This document shows, piece after piece, positions 42,261-51,074 of a stretch of DNA of 64,000 bases (position 1 is the stretch's first letter; each line of letters opens with the position of its first letter). The position numbers were made by a program, and so were the translations under genes. This stretch comes from Peteryoungia rhizophila. GTDB taxonomy: Bacteria > Pseudomonadota > Alphaproteobacteria > Rhizobiales > Rhizobiaceae. The DNA is taken from positions 806,001 through 870,000 of the forward strand of contig NZ_STGT01000003.1 in the NCBI RefSeq assembly GCF_004912145.1. Direction: 5' to 3'. The notes beneath the pieces are model-generated. The model was not told the DNA's origin. It saw nothing but the letters and a program-made list of their open reading frames with translations, and searched no databases.

Positions 42261-43049
42261 TCACCCCGCGATCTCCCCGTCCGCATTCCCGATCGGATAC
42301 AGAAACAGTTTCGTCTTGCGGCCGTCCTGCAGTTCCCAGATCTCGTCGGGATCGACATCCGGCACGGCAAAGCTGTTGGACACGAACAGGCTGCCGGGCT
42401 TCATTTCGGTCGAGAGCTTTTGCCAGAGTGCGGCCATCGGGGCCGGCGAGAGGAAGGCGTAGACCACGTCTTCCTGCGAGACATCCGTCTTCCAGAGGTC
42501 GCCACGGCGGATATCGCCCCGGCCGCTTAGGGTTGAGAGCAGCTTCGCCGCCAGATAGACGGCGGGCGCATTTTCCACGCCGCCTGCGCGCCTTCCCTCG
42601 CCATCGAGCGCCCGGACGACGCCGCCCAGCCCACAGCCGAGATCGAGCATGCGGCTCGCGCCGCGATCGCGCATGAGGTCCTTCAACACGGAGGTCGTCT
42701 CGGTGTTGGTGAGATAGAGGGGAATGCGGCCGCGGGTCGTGTTGGAAAAGACGAGTGCCAGCAGAAGAAAGGCGATGCCGAAGGGCCAGGCGGGCAGATT
42801 GCCGATGAGAAGCGCCGTGCCCATGGCGAGCGGAAAGAGGAAGGCGATCAACAGCCACCAGCGGGCGAGCCCCAGGATCCGCGTGATGCTGGCGGCGATC
42901 AGGCCCTGCAGGACAAGTGCAGCCACGATCAGCGGCAGGCGCTCGACCGCGGTCGAAAGCGGTGCAGTGACGGCCGCCACCACAGGCAGCGCGACAACCT
43001 GGGCCAGAATCGCACCGAGGATCGGGGTCTTGCGGAAGAGGACGAGCAT
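42261..43049 (-). CDS. Membrane-anchored class I methyltransferase
   Basis: 262 residues. The N-terminal third has three to four hydrophobic helices (ILAQVVALPVVAAVTAPL, LIVAALVLQGLIAASI, WLLIAFLFPLAMGTALLIG, FGIAFLLLALVF). The rest is a SAM-binding fold: motif I MLDLGCGLGGVVRAL and a later YAFLSPAPMAALWQKLSTEM. The ATG at 43049 follows GGAG. A membrane substrate is likely; its identity is unknown. Confidence 0.8.
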   Translation of the reverse strand: MLVLFRKTPILGAILAQVVALPVVAAVTAPLSTAVERLPLIVAALVLQGLIAASITRILGLARWWLLIAFLFPLAMGTALLIGNLPAWPFGIAFLLLALVFSNTTRGRIPLYLTNTETTSVLKDLMRDRGASRMLDLGCGLGGVVRALDGEGRRAGGVENAPAVYLAAKLLSTLSGRGDIRRGDLWKTDVSQEDVVYAFLSPAPMAALWQKLSTEMKPGSLFVSNSFAVPDVDPDEIWELQDGRKTKLFLYPIGNADGEIAG

Positions 43050-43116
43050 CGGATCTCCGGCAGAATTGCAATTGCGCGACACTGGCAGGGGGTGGCACGA
43101 TTCTCAAGGGTGGTCT

Positions 43117-43245
43117 TACCCTTCCCCTTGAGAGGGAAGGTCGGAGCGCAGCTCTGGGGGTGGGGTAACCCTTGAGGCAGCCTGCACCCGTTTCACCCCC
43201 GCCCGCCGCCTTGCGGCGACCTCTCTCCTCAAGGGGGAGGTCACG
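43117..43245. repeat. Intergenic palindromic repeats
   Basis: TACCCTTCCCCTTGAGAGGGAAGG, then CGGAGCGCAGCTCTGGGGGTGGGG and CACCCCCGCCCGCCGCCTTGCGGCGACC with CTCCTCAAGGGGGAGGTC. Related to the modules at 19636-19785; fills the gap between divergent genes. Confidence 0.7.
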
Positions 43246-43339
43246 TGGCCTTGCGCAGACCTGCCACGGCTGGCATCGTCTGACGCTGAAGCTTGTCGGG
43301 CTAGGATGCCCGGCGGGGTGGTCGATGTGAGGAAGATGC

Positions 43340-44020
43340 ATGGATTTCATGAGGTTGTTGAAGTCGCTGGAGGAACTGCTCTACGAGCTGGTGTCCTGGC
43401 TGGTCTTCTATCCCCTCACCTTCTGGCGGGCGCTGACCCGGCCGCTCAGCATGATGCGCTACGCCGATCTCGAGCTCGACGACCAGCTCGACGAGCAATA
43501 TGACGACACGGTGAGCCCGCCGCTCTTCCTGCTGATCACGCTGCTCCTGTCTCAGGCGCTGTCGGGCGCCTTTCCCGTCGATCCCAGCTTTGCGCAGGAA
43601 ACCAAGCTCTCGAGCTCGACCGCCAACCTGCTGATTGCGCGCGGTGTCGTCTTCGGCATCTTTCCGATGGCCATGGCAGTGACGCTTCTCGTGGCCAGAA
43701 ACATTCGCGTGACGCGCCGCACACTTCGACCGCCCTTCTTCAGCCAGTGCTACGTGGCGGCGCCATTCGTCTTCCTCATCGGGTTGACCGTGGATTTCCT
43801 GATCATGCCGCGCGAGCAGGGCCTCGTCTTCGGCCTGCTGGCCCTTGCCGCGGCCATCCTGTGGTATGGACAGGCGCAGATCCGCTGGTTTCGCCAGGAC
43901 CTGACGATCGGCACGGGCAAGGCCATAGGCCTTTTCGTCATTGCCTTCCTCATGGCCGTGATCTGCTCGCTGGCCGTGGCAATTGCAGCGACCTATCTTC
44001 TGCCGCGCTGGAACGCCTGA
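43340..44020 (+). CDS. Integral membrane protein, Yip1-like
   Basis: 226 residues: an amphipathic N-terminus (MDFMRLLKSLEELLYELVSWLVFYPLTFWRAL) and then five hydrophobic segments, including LFLLITLLLSQALSGAF and FVFLIGLTVDFLIMP. It resembles Yip1-domain permease-like proteins of rhizobia. Function unknown. Confidence 0.6.
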   Translation: MDFMRLLKSLEELLYELVSWLVFYPLTFWRALTRPLSMMRYADLELDDQLDEQYDDTVSPPLFLLITLLLSQALSGAFPVDPSFAQETKLSSSTANLLIARGVVFGIFPMAMAVTLLVARNIRVTRRTLRPPFFSQCYVAAPFVFLIGLTVDFLIMPREQGLVFGLLALAAAILWYGQAQIRWFRQDLTIGTGKAIGLFVIAFLMAVICSLAVAIAATYLLPRWNA

Positions 44021-44032
44021 GATCTTTCCGGA

Positions 44033-44299
44033 TCAGTGGCTGACGGCATCGTCCGCGGCGCGGGGCGCATGCCCGCCGAGTGCCCGGTCGATCTCGGCCT
44101 CCAGCATCGTCCTTTCGCCGACTTCGACTTCGCCGAAACCTTGAATGGCCGCATGAGACCAGAGAATCCGCCCCGAGAGAAGCGGCGCATCGACCGTCGA
44201 GATGACATGGCCGTTCATCGCGACATCGAACGAGACGAAGTTCCGCCCGCGGATCTCGGTCTGCGCAAAATTGGCGATTTCCATGCGCGTCTCGGGCAA
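44033..44299 (-). CDS. Conserved-looking small hypothetical protein
   Basis: 88 residues with the start MPETRMEIANFAQTEIRGRNF and a core VSFDVAMNGHVISTVDAPLLSGR; soluble, acidic C-terminus. A TTG at 44299 with GAGGAA just upstream is used; the ATG at 44284 is the alternative. Codon use looks like that of its neighbours, which supports a real gene. No family recognised. Confidence 0.55.
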   Translation of the reverse strand: MPETRMEIANFAQTEIRGRNFVSFDVAMNGHVISTVDAPLLSGRILWSHAAIQGFGEVEVGERTMLEAEIDRALGGHAPRAADDAVSH

Positions 44300-44477
44300 G
44301 ACGTTTCCTCTGAATTTTGCAGGATTACCCTAGGGATCAAGGGTTTTTGGTATATTCCTCATATACAAGAAACCTCGTGATTCGTTGGGCTTTTTTGGGA
44401 TTTGTCCCCGCAATTTGTGAGGGCAGACAGGGTCTTCACGCAGCGAAGCCCTGTTTGCCCTGCAGACTCCGACGCAT

Positions 44478-44996
44478 TCAGCGGTTGTCGCGCTTCGCCT
44501 GGCTGTTCTTGACGAATTGTGAGACGCGGCCGACCTCCATCGGGTTGACCAGATCCGGGCCGCGTTCGTTTGGCACCGACCGCATGCCCTTCTTGGTGCG
44601 GCGCGAGCTTGGGCGATTGGGCCGGCTGGCTGCGCGACGCATTTCCAGCGCCTGTTCGGCATTGCGCCTCAGTTCGTCGCGCGAGGCGAAACGCTTGCGT
44701 CTCGCAATCTCGCCATTGACCCGCTGCAATGCGGCCGAGAGGGCGGCGAACTTCTCGCGGCTGCCGGCATTGTCTGCCGCAGGCTTTGCCCCCGAAGGCA
44801 CCGCCTTGCCCCGCATTTCGCGGCGTTGGCGGTTGGCGACATCCCGCGCCTTGTCGCGCCGTTCGCGCAGGTTCTTGCGCAGACGGGCGAGATCCTCGTC
44901 GGCGCGATCGGCCAATCCCGGATGCCGCGAGGCCTCCACAAGCTCCTTCTCGGTCTCGTCGAGAAGTCGCAGTTCCGTCCGGCGTGCCTGGGCCAT
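44478..44996 (-). CDS. Hypothetical basic helical protein
   Basis: 172 residues, very rich in Arg, Glu and Ala with long predicted helices (ELRLLDETEKELVEASRH, REKFAALSAALQRVNGEI, LRRNAEQALEMRRAASR), possibly coiled coil. GGGAGG precedes the ATG. The basic C-terminus could contact nucleic acid. I do not recognise the family. Confidence 0.6.
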   Translation of the reverse strand: MAQARRTELRLLDETEKELVEASRHPGLADRADEDLARLRKNLRERRDKARDVANRQRREMRGKAVPSGAKPAADNAGSREKFAALSAALQRVNGEIARRKRFASRDELRRNAEQALEMRRAASRPNRPSSRRTKKGMRSVPNERGPDLVNPMEVGRVSQFVKNSQAKRDNR

Positions 44997-45125
44997 ATCC
45001 AGCCTCCCATGTTCATTTTTTCATCATGATAACACAGGGGTAACGACAGGATGCCGGCGGTGTTCCGCCCGGATCAGATCCGGGCGGCTGACATTCGAGT
45101 GAGCGAGATTTGATCCGCTACGGCC

Positions 45126-46019
45126 TCAGACGGCGACGTATTTGCGCCAGTCATGCTCTTCGCGGAAGCCCAGAACCTCCCGGATCTTGGCGTTGGAGAG
45201 CGGGGCAGCAAAACCGTCGAGATCGCCGGTGATCGGCGTGTTCGGCGCCCATTGGCTTAGGAATTCCCGGGTGGGTACCGTCGCGGTGATCGTGTCGTTG
45301 ACCGCGTTGAAAACCTGGAAGCCGAGGCCATCCTTTGCCACACAGAGGTCGACGATCTGGCCGAGGTCGCGGGCGTCGATGTAAGACCAGGCATTGCGCT
45401 TGCGGCATGGCGGATCAGCGAGATAGCCGGGAAAGGCCGCGTAGTCCTCGGGCGCGATGACATTGCCGATGCGCAGCGCATAGACGTCGATGCCGTAGCG
45501 CATGGCGAAGGCACGCGCGGTCTTTTCATTGACCACCTTGGAGAGGCCGTAACTATCCATCGGGTCGGTGTCGTAATCTTCGGTCAGCGGAAATTCGTGA
45601 TAGTCCTTGTCACCCTCGGCAAAGCAGACGCCATAGGTGGTTTCGGACGAGGCGATGATGACCTTCCTGATGCCGAGCTTGGCAGCGGCCTCGATGACAT
45701 TATAGGTCGACACGGTGTTTTCGGCGAAGGTCTTGTTGTCGGGATGCATCAGGATGCGGGGAACGGCGGCGAAATGCACGACGGCATCGACCGGCTTCGG
45801 GCCGCCCGCCTCTTCGTAACCGTCATAGCCGAAATGGCAGGAGAGCGCATTGAACACTTCGCCGGGATCCGTGACGTCGGTCAAAAGCGTATGCACGCCT
45901 GGCACATCGAGCACGGCGCGATCGACATTCAGGACCTTGTGGCCCTTGTCCAGGAGATAGGGCACGACATGGCGCCCCGCCTTGCCGCTGCCGCCGGTGA
46001 ACACGATCCGCTTGCCCAT
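45126..46019 (-). CDS. NAD-dependent epimerase/dehydratase (extended SDR)
   Basis: 297 residues. Rossmann glycine motif TGGSGKAG at residues 8-15, VVHFAAVPRI, the catalytic Ser-Ser and Tyr-x3-Lys in DSYGLSKVVNEK, and YIDARDLGQIVDLCV. GGAGG precedes the ATG. It probably acts on a nucleotide sugar or related sugar acid; no sugar-biosynthesis neighbours narrow the substrate. Confidence 0.87.
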   Translation of the reverse strand: MGKRIVFTGGSGKAGRHVVPYLLDKGHKVLNVDRAVLDVPGVHTLLTDVTDPGEVFNALSCHFGYDGYEEAGGPKPVDAVVHFAAVPRILMHPDNKTFAENTVSTYNVIEAAAKLGIRKVIIASSETTYGVCFAEGDKDYHEFPLTEDYDTDPMDSYGLSKVVNEKTARAFAMRYGIDVYALRIGNVIAPEDYAAFPGYLADPPCRKRNAWSYIDARDLGQIVDLCVAKDGLGFQVFNAVNDTITATVPTREFLSQWAPNTPITGDLDGFAAPLSNAKIREVLGFREEHDWRKYVAV

Positions 46020-46168
46020 GATGATCCTCCTTAAGATTAGGTTGTCTGACGACCAGATAGCGCGACGCAGGAAAAAGGGTAAGGGGGAACGCTGCGTGTT
46101 CCAGGTTCAGGGAACCTCAACCGCAGCCCTCGTGTTTAAGCCGTCGCACCCAAACCAGGAGAGGCGCC

Positions 46169-46648
46169 TTGAAACTCGAGGATTTTGCAGACAGAGAGCC
46201 CAGGTTTGTTCTGGAGGAGTTCTTTTCCGGCACACTGCGCGGCTGGGGCGTGACCATCGGTCGGCTCGGAGGCTTTCAGAACCGCTTCACCATCGACGCC
46301 CGCGGCCGCTTCGATCCGAGCGCGAATGTGCTGACGCTGACGGAAGACTATTTCTTCGACGACGGTCATTCCGACACGCTGTCCTGGACGATCCTGAAGC
46401 GCAGCGAGAACCGCTACGAGGGCCGCGAGACCCTGATCGACGGCGTGGCCGAGGGCGAACAGGCCGGATGCGCCTTCCGCTGGCAATATGCCCGTGACGT
46501 GCCCGATTCGAACGGCTCGAAGACACGCTTCGGCTTCGACGACTGGTTCATCCTGCATGACGAGCACCATATGAGCGTGCATGCGTCACTCACCAAGCTC
46601 GGGGTTGAAGTGGCGACGCTGGAGGCGTTTTACGAGCGGGTGGGCTGA
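46169..46648 (+). CDS. DUF3833 family protein
   Basis: 159 residues: LEEFFSGTLRGWGVTIGRLGG, TLTEDYFFDDGHSDTLSWTI, RFGFDDWFILHDEHHMSVHASLTKLGVEVA match the lipocalin-like DUF3833 family. Many members are lipoproteins, but this one starts without a signal peptide. It uses a TTG start preceded by AGGAGAGG. Function unknown. Confidence 0.8.
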   Translation: MKLEDFADREPRFVLEEFFSGTLRGWGVTIGRLGGFQNRFTIDARGRFDPSANVLTLTEDYFFDDGHSDTLSWTILKRSENRYEGRETLIDGVAEGEQAGCAFRWQYARDVPDSNGSKTRFGFDDWFILHDEHHMSVHASLTKLGVEVATLEAFYERVG

Positions 46649-46895
46649 GCGGATCCGAGCGAATTGGCGGGGACTGAAGTGCCCGCCTCATCCGCCCTCC
46701 TCTTGTCTTGCGAATAGGCTCTGCTAGTCTCCGGATCTGGCCGATGCAGCCTGCCGCCCCGCGGCGTTCTCAAGAGAACGCGATGGTGAACGCATCACGA
46801 GACGACTTCCTCATCCTTTTCCCGTTCGGAAGATGGCGACGGATCAGCAGACGCGGGCACTGATTGGACCGTTTGCTACTTTGGAAGGGAAGACT

Positions 46896-47432
46896 ATGCG
46901 CGACTTTCGCGATGCCAAACTGATGGCCAGGACGCTGAAGGCGGAGCTTGCCAAAGCCGATCTCGAGATCAGCCACTCTCAAGCTCTGGAGCTCGTCGCC
47001 CGACAGCTCGGTTTCGACCAGTGGAACATCCTCGCCGCCCGGATCGAGGCGGATCCGAAACCGCTGCCAGCCATCCGCTACCAGCCACCCATCCCGATCT
47101 TCCGGATTTTCGATGTCGACAAGGCGATGGAATTCTACCGTGATTTCCTTGGCTTCACGGTCGATTTCGAGCATCGCTTCGGCGAGAATTTTCCGCTTTA
47201 TTGCCAGGTATCGCGGGGTGATTGCGTCCTGCATCTGTCGGAACATGCCGGCGACGCATCGCCCGGCGCCAAGGCCTTCACCTGGATGCATGACATCAAG
47301 GCGTTCCATGCGGAACTGACGGCGAAGGATTACCGCTATCTGAAACCCGGGCTGCAAGAAGCGCCCTGGGGGCTGGAGATGACGGTCACCGATCCATTCA
47401 GCAACCGGATCGCCTTTTGCGAGAAGGTCTGA
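46896..47432 (+). CDS. Glyoxalase-superfamily protein with N-terminal helical domain
   Basis: 178 residues. An N-terminal helical part (MRDFRDAKLMARTLKAELA, SHSQALELVARQLGFDQWNILAARI) precedes a VOC domain (PIFRIFDVDKAMEFYRDFLGF, CVLHLSEHAG, MTVTDPFSNRIAFCE). This two-part layout is the glyoxalase group often annotated as bleomycin resistance. The ATG at 46896 has GGAAGGG upstream. Substrate unknown. Confidence 0.83.
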   Translation: MRDFRDAKLMARTLKAELAKADLEISHSQALELVARQLGFDQWNILAARIEADPKPLPAIRYQPPIPIFRIFDVDKAMEFYRDFLGFTVDFEHRFGENFPLYCQVSRGDCVLHLSEHAGDASPGAKAFTWMHDIKAFHAELTAKDYRYLKPGLQEAPWGLEMTVTDPFSNRIAFCEKV

Positions 47433-47511
47433 GGCCCCTTGGGACCGACCTCAACCTTGACGGCTTCGCGCGCCCTCCCCATCTCCGCTCCGACACATCA
47501 GGAGGATGACG

Positions 47512-47889
47512 ATGGGTTTGTTCGACGGAATTCTGGGCCATGGATCGAGCGTCGATCCGGCTGATCTGGCCAAACGCCTCGACGGCGTCCTGATCGACGG
47601 CGAGCAGGTCGGGCTGGCCTTCAAGGTGATCCGCGATGTCTTCGTCTTCACCGACAAGCGGCTGATCCTAATCGACGTGCAGGGCATCACCGGCTCGAAG
47701 GTGGACTATATGTCGGTGCCTTACCGGGCGATCACCCGCTTCTCCGTCGAAACTGCGGGCACTTTCGATCTCGACAGCGAGCTGAAGATTTGGGTTTCGG
47801 GCGCAGAGACGCCGGTGACCAAGACACTGAAGAAGGGCACGGATGTGCGCGGGATCCAGCGGGCGCTGGCGACGGGGGTGCTGCGGTAG
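47512..47889 (+). CDS. Bacterial PH-domain protein
   Basis: 125 residues, bPH_1 (DUF1696) type: MGLFDGILGHGSSVD, GEQVGLAFKVIRDVFVFTDKRLILIDVQGITG and YRAITRFSVETAGTFDLDSELKIWVSG. The start at 47512 is set by AGGAGG. Found widely in bacteria, often stress-linked; ligand unknown. Confidence 0.88.
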   Translation: MGLFDGILGHGSSVDPADLAKRLDGVLIDGEQVGLAFKVIRDVFVFTDKRLILIDVQGITGSKVDYMSVPYRAITRFSVETAGTFDLDSELKIWVSGAETPVTKTLKKGTDVRGIQRALATGVLR

Positions 47890-47935
47890 GACATTCGGAG
47901 CGAAGGTTCCGTCAGGCCGCACTCATTGGGGTAAA

Positions 47936-48046
47936 GGCCCCTCACCCCTGCCCTCTCCCCGCAGGCGGGGAGAGGGGGAGCAAGCGGCCTCGGTCTCGGC
48001 CTTCTCCCCGCTCGCGGGGAGAAGGTGCCGGCAGGCGGATGAGGGG
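47936..48046. repeat. Double palindromic intergenic repeat
   Basis: CCTCTCCCCGCAGGCGGGGAGAGGG and CCTTCTCCCCGC-TCGC-GGGGAGAAGG followed by TGCCGGCAGGCGGATGAGGGG. The second half is almost identical to 8925-8972. Confidence 0.8.
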
Positions 48047-48173
48047 TTAATGCCCTACCTTTGCTTTCCATTCACTCCACGCCCCCAAACTTCCCTCTCC
48101 CCCGAATCAGTGATACCCCTCGGGCTCTATCGCATGGCGCCTCGCGCGCGCATTCCGAGGTCTCAACCCGCCC

Positions 48174-48758
48174 GTGTTTCGTGTTCCGCTCATCGTCGCC
48201 ATCGCCCTGATCATCGCCTTCGGTGGCGGGATCCTGTCGGCGCTTTCGATGCTCAATGCCTCCGTCGGGTTCGGGGCGATCGAGGTGGCGGGGTGGCGGG
48301 CGTTTCCGGCGGCGCAGACGGCGGCGGCCGATCCTTATGCCAAGGCGCACCGGGCCAAGGGCGGGCGGCTGCTCTACGGATCGGCCGAGGGGCTGCAGTT
48401 CACGGCGTTTCGCGATGCCGAGGGGCTGACGCTGACCGGGACATGCTCCTACCGGATGAGCGGGCGCACACCGACGACACGGCTATGGACACTCTATGCC
48501 GCAGATGCCGACGGCATGCGCCTGAACGCCGGCGCCGACCTGCCGGCAGCGACGAATTCGCAGACGGTGCTGAGGCGTCGAGACGGTTCGTTCGACATCG
48601 TGATCTCGCGCACCGCAAAATCCGGCAATTGGCTCGCCATTCCCGATACGGGCGCGTTCCAGCTGGTGCTGACGCTGCTCGACACGCCGGCCGCCGCCTC
48701 CACGGGTCTGTCCGGGCTCTCCATGCCGGTCATAGAGCAGATCGGGTGCGGGCAATGA
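48174..48758 (+). CDS. DUF1214 family protein
   Basis: 194 residues with an N-terminal membrane anchor (VPLIVAIALIIAFGGGILSAL) and the DUF1214 core (WRAFPAAQTAAADPYAKAHRAKGG, EGLTLTGTCSYRMSGRTP, NSQTVLRRRDGSFDIVISRTAKSGNWLAIP). GTG start. It overlaps the next gene by ATGA. DUF1214 and DUF1254 proteins are usually encoded together; the function is unknown. Confidence 0.85.
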   Translation: MFRVPLIVAIALIIAFGGGILSALSMLNASVGFGAIEVAGWRAFPAAQTAAADPYAKAHRAKGGRLLYGSAEGLQFTAFRDAEGLTLTGTCSYRMSGRTPTTRLWTLYAADADGMRLNAGADLPAATNSQTVLRRRDGSFDIVISRTAKSGNWLAIPDTGAFQLVLTLLDTPAAASTGLSGLSMPVIEQIGCGQ

Positions 48759-49306
48759 GCAAGCTACTCTACGCCGTCATCACAGGGGTTTTCGGCGCGG
48801 TCCTCCTGCATATCATCATCATTCTCGGCGTGCCGCATTTCACCGGCCGGGACGCCTATACCCGCGTCACCTCGGAAGGCGTGCCCTTCGTCTTCCATGC
48901 GCTTTCGGACAAGCCCGATGCGGTGGGGCTGTCGAGCATCGACCCCTATCTGCGCATCGCCGTCTGCCATTTCGACATCGAGCGGCAGCCGCTTTCGCTC
49001 GTGGCGCTGGGTGGCGGCGTCGATTTCTGGTCGGTCGCGATCTATGACCGGGATGCCAACGAGGTGTTCTCGATGAACGACCGCACATCGGTTGCGGGCG
49101 ATCTCGACGTGCTGGTGGCAACACCGGTGCAGGTGGCGCAGTTGCGCAAGACGCCGATCGCCGCGCTCGCCGAGACGATCCTGGTCGAACATCCGGGAAC
49201 CGAGGGCTATGTCGTGCTGAGGGTGCTAGCGCCACAGGCGAGTTATGAGCCGGAAGCGAAAGCCTTTCTAGCAGAAGCCGAATGCATGCCCTTCACAGGC
49301 CGCTGA
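48755..49306 (+). CDS. DUF1254 family protein
   Basis: 183 residues: one N-terminal membrane helix (LLYAVITGVFGAVLLHIIIILGV), then YTRVTSEGVPFVFHALSD, DPYLRIAVCHFDIERQPLSLVALGGGVDFWSVAIYDRDAN, VLVATPVQVAQLRKTPI. The pair with the DUF1214 gene is translationally coupled and probably forms a membrane-attached complex. Confidence 0.85.
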   Translation: MSKLLYAVITGVFGAVLLHIIIILGVPHFTGRDAYTRVTSEGVPFVFHALSDKPDAVGLSSIDPYLRIAVCHFDIERQPLSLVALGGGVDFWSVAIYDRDANEVFSMNDRTSVAGDLDVLVATPVQVAQLRKTPIAALAETILVEHPGTEGYVVLRVLAPQASYEPEAKAFLAEAECMPFTGR

Positions 49307-49318
49307 GGCAGGTCGATC

Positions 49319-50248
49319 TCAGTGGAGCGGCGTATCGGCCAGCACGCTGCCGAGCCGGATGACCATCTTGCGATCGAAATGTTGCGGTCTTGCAAACATC
49401 CAGTCCAGCGCCTGGGTCGACGTCCAGGGGCGCTTGTAGGGTCGGACCGAGGTCAGCGCCTCGAAGACGTCGCAGACGGTGGACAGCCGCACCGGCATGC
49501 TGAGATCCTTCTTCTTCAGACCCAGCGGATAGCCCGAGCCATCCAGCGCCTCGTGATGCAGCCGGCAGATGTCGAGCACGACGGGCGGCAGTTCCGGATA
49601 GGTCTTGAGCAGGCGATAACCGGCCTCGGGATGATTGCGGATGACCAAGCGCTCCTGATCGGTGAGCTTGCCGGGCTTGGTCAGGATCTCGTTCGGGATG
49701 AGCAGCTTGCCGATATCGTGCAGCATGCCGGCGACGCCCAGGATACCGGTCGTTTGCTCGTCCATGTCGAGAGAACGGGCAAGCAAGGTCATCATCCCGC
49801 TGACGGCGAGCGAATGCACGTAGGTCGTCTCGTCCTTGCTCTTCAACCGGGTCACTTCCAGCGCAATGACCGTGTTGTCGGACCAGATGCCGGCATTGTC
49901 CTCGGCTGCCTGGGAGAGGCTGGTCATGTCGAGGGAGCCGCCGGCGGCGAGATCGCCGAGGCTTGCCCGCAGCGCCTGTGCCGATTGGGAGACTTCATGC
50001 CGGACCGCCGCGATGCGTACCGGATCGCGCAGGCGATCGGACTTGCCCGCCTGAGGCTTTCGCCCATCCGGATCGAGGCCGAGCCGCACATTGATCGACA
50101 CTTCGACCGCGGATGTGGCGAGGATGGCGGCGAGTTCGGCATCGGTCTTGAGCAGGAAGCGACGGCGCGCAAATTCCCGGCTGGGACAGGCGACGCTTTC
50201 AACGAACATGCCTTTGCGGATGCGGTCCTTGGCAATCTTCACCAGCAT
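49319..50248 (-). CDS. HD-GYP c-di-GMP phosphodiesterase
   Basis: 309 residues: an N-terminal DUF3391-like region (MLVKIAKDRIRKGMFVESV) and an HD-GYP domain with LHDIGKLLIPNEILTKPGKL, HHEALDGSGYPLGLKKKDLS and the DVFEALTSVRPYK stretch. The HD and GYP residues are intact, so hydrolysis of c-di-GMP to GMP is expected. With the two GGDEF proteins it makes three c-di-GMP enzymes in 21 kb. The next 292 bases upstream hold no gene. Confidence 0.9.
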   Translation of the reverse strand: MLVKIAKDRIRKGMFVESVACPSREFARRRFLLKTDAELAAILATSAVEVSINVRLGLDPDGRKPQAGKSDRLRDPVRIAAVRHEVSQSAQALRASLGDLAAGGSLDMTSLSQAAEDNAGIWSDNTVIALEVTRLKSKDETTYVHSLAVSGMMTLLARSLDMDEQTTGILGVAGMLHDIGKLLIPNEILTKPGKLTDQERLVIRNHPEAGYRLLKTYPELPPVVLDICRLHHEALDGSGYPLGLKKKDLSMPVRLSTVCDVFEALTSVRPYKRPWTSTQALDWMFARPQHFDRKMVIRLGSVLADTPLH

Positions 50249-50540
50249 GGAATATTACCGAGGCTCCGCACGGAAGAGGCTTGAAGACAAAGCCTGAGAC
50301 ATCGCAGCGACATACTGCAATTCTGAAGTTTATTGTATATGATAGAACTATTTTAGACTTCATGAACGCCAGCGCCATGCCGATAGATGGCACAGAACGC
50401 AATCGGGCCGGCGCAGCACGGTCGGTGTGCTGCAGAGGTGAACGGCCGTGGTGCTCAGCGGCGAGATCCGGTCTGCCGCACCGGAAATCTCACGCACAGA
50501 TCTGCACAGACCCGCACCGGTTTGGCGGCACCATCACCAG

Positions 50541-50753
50541 TCAGCAGGGGCGACGACCGGGGCCGAAGACGGGGCCCTGTGGAGCCGGCAAAGCGGGCAA
50601 AGTCGGCAGTTCCACGCGCGGCCAGATGGCGTTCGGGTCCAGCCGCTCGTAGCGTATGCCAGTGAAGAAGAGGATCTCAGCCTTCTGGCCAGTCGTGTGG
50701 GTCGAACGGCGCTGAAGGTTCAGCCGGTCCGAAATCCTGATGATATCCGCCAT
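50541..50753 (-). CDS. Small 70-residue protein with strong ribosome binding site
   Basis: MADIIRISDRLNLQRRSTHTTGQKAEILFFTGIRYERLDP and then a Pro-rich tail. AAAGGAGACGAGC directly precedes the ATG. The phrase EILFFTGIRYERLD looks familiar from small rhizobial proteins, without a known role. It stands alone between HD-GYP and the DUF2336 gene. Confidence 0.65.
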   Translation of the reverse strand: MADIIRISDRLNLQRRSTHTTGQKAEILFFTGIRYERLDPNAIWPRVELPTLPALPAPQGPVFGPGRRPC

Positions 50754-51074
50754 GCTCGTCTCCTTTCGAGAAGAAAGATCGAGAGGGTCGAGAGGTCATC
50801 TCGCCCTGCCCTCCTTCTAAGAGGGCCGGCACATCCGGTTCATGTTGCGGAAAGTCTCACACGCACCGGGATCATCTGCGCCTTTCTCAGACGCGTGCCC
50901 CTGTCGCGGTTCACCCCACGGCCGGGGTACGCATATGCCTAATATCGAAAACATGCTGCGAATCATCAACCTTGACCATCCGCCTGCACACAAGAAGCCA
51001 TAGGTTAGTTAACAGCTTGCTAACAAATTCGTTCTATTCTCACACACATCTGTATTGCGTTGGAGTGGTGTGTC
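50754..51074. other. Intergenic stretch without a recognised gene
   Basis: Divergent gap of 321 bases between the 70-residue gene and the DUF2336 gene. It should hold both promoters. A GTTAGTTAAC-AGCTTGC-TAACAAA stretch near 51004-51024 is AT-rich and partly repeated (TTAGTTAAC, GCTAAC). No ORF with a convincing ribosome binding site is seen. Confidence 0.5.

Noticed and set aside
47843-48754. Long N-terminal extension of the DUF1254 gene
   Set aside because: It runs through a palindromic repeat and antiparallel to the DUF1214 frame; the ATG at 48755 with ATGA overlap and a signal anchor is clearly the start.
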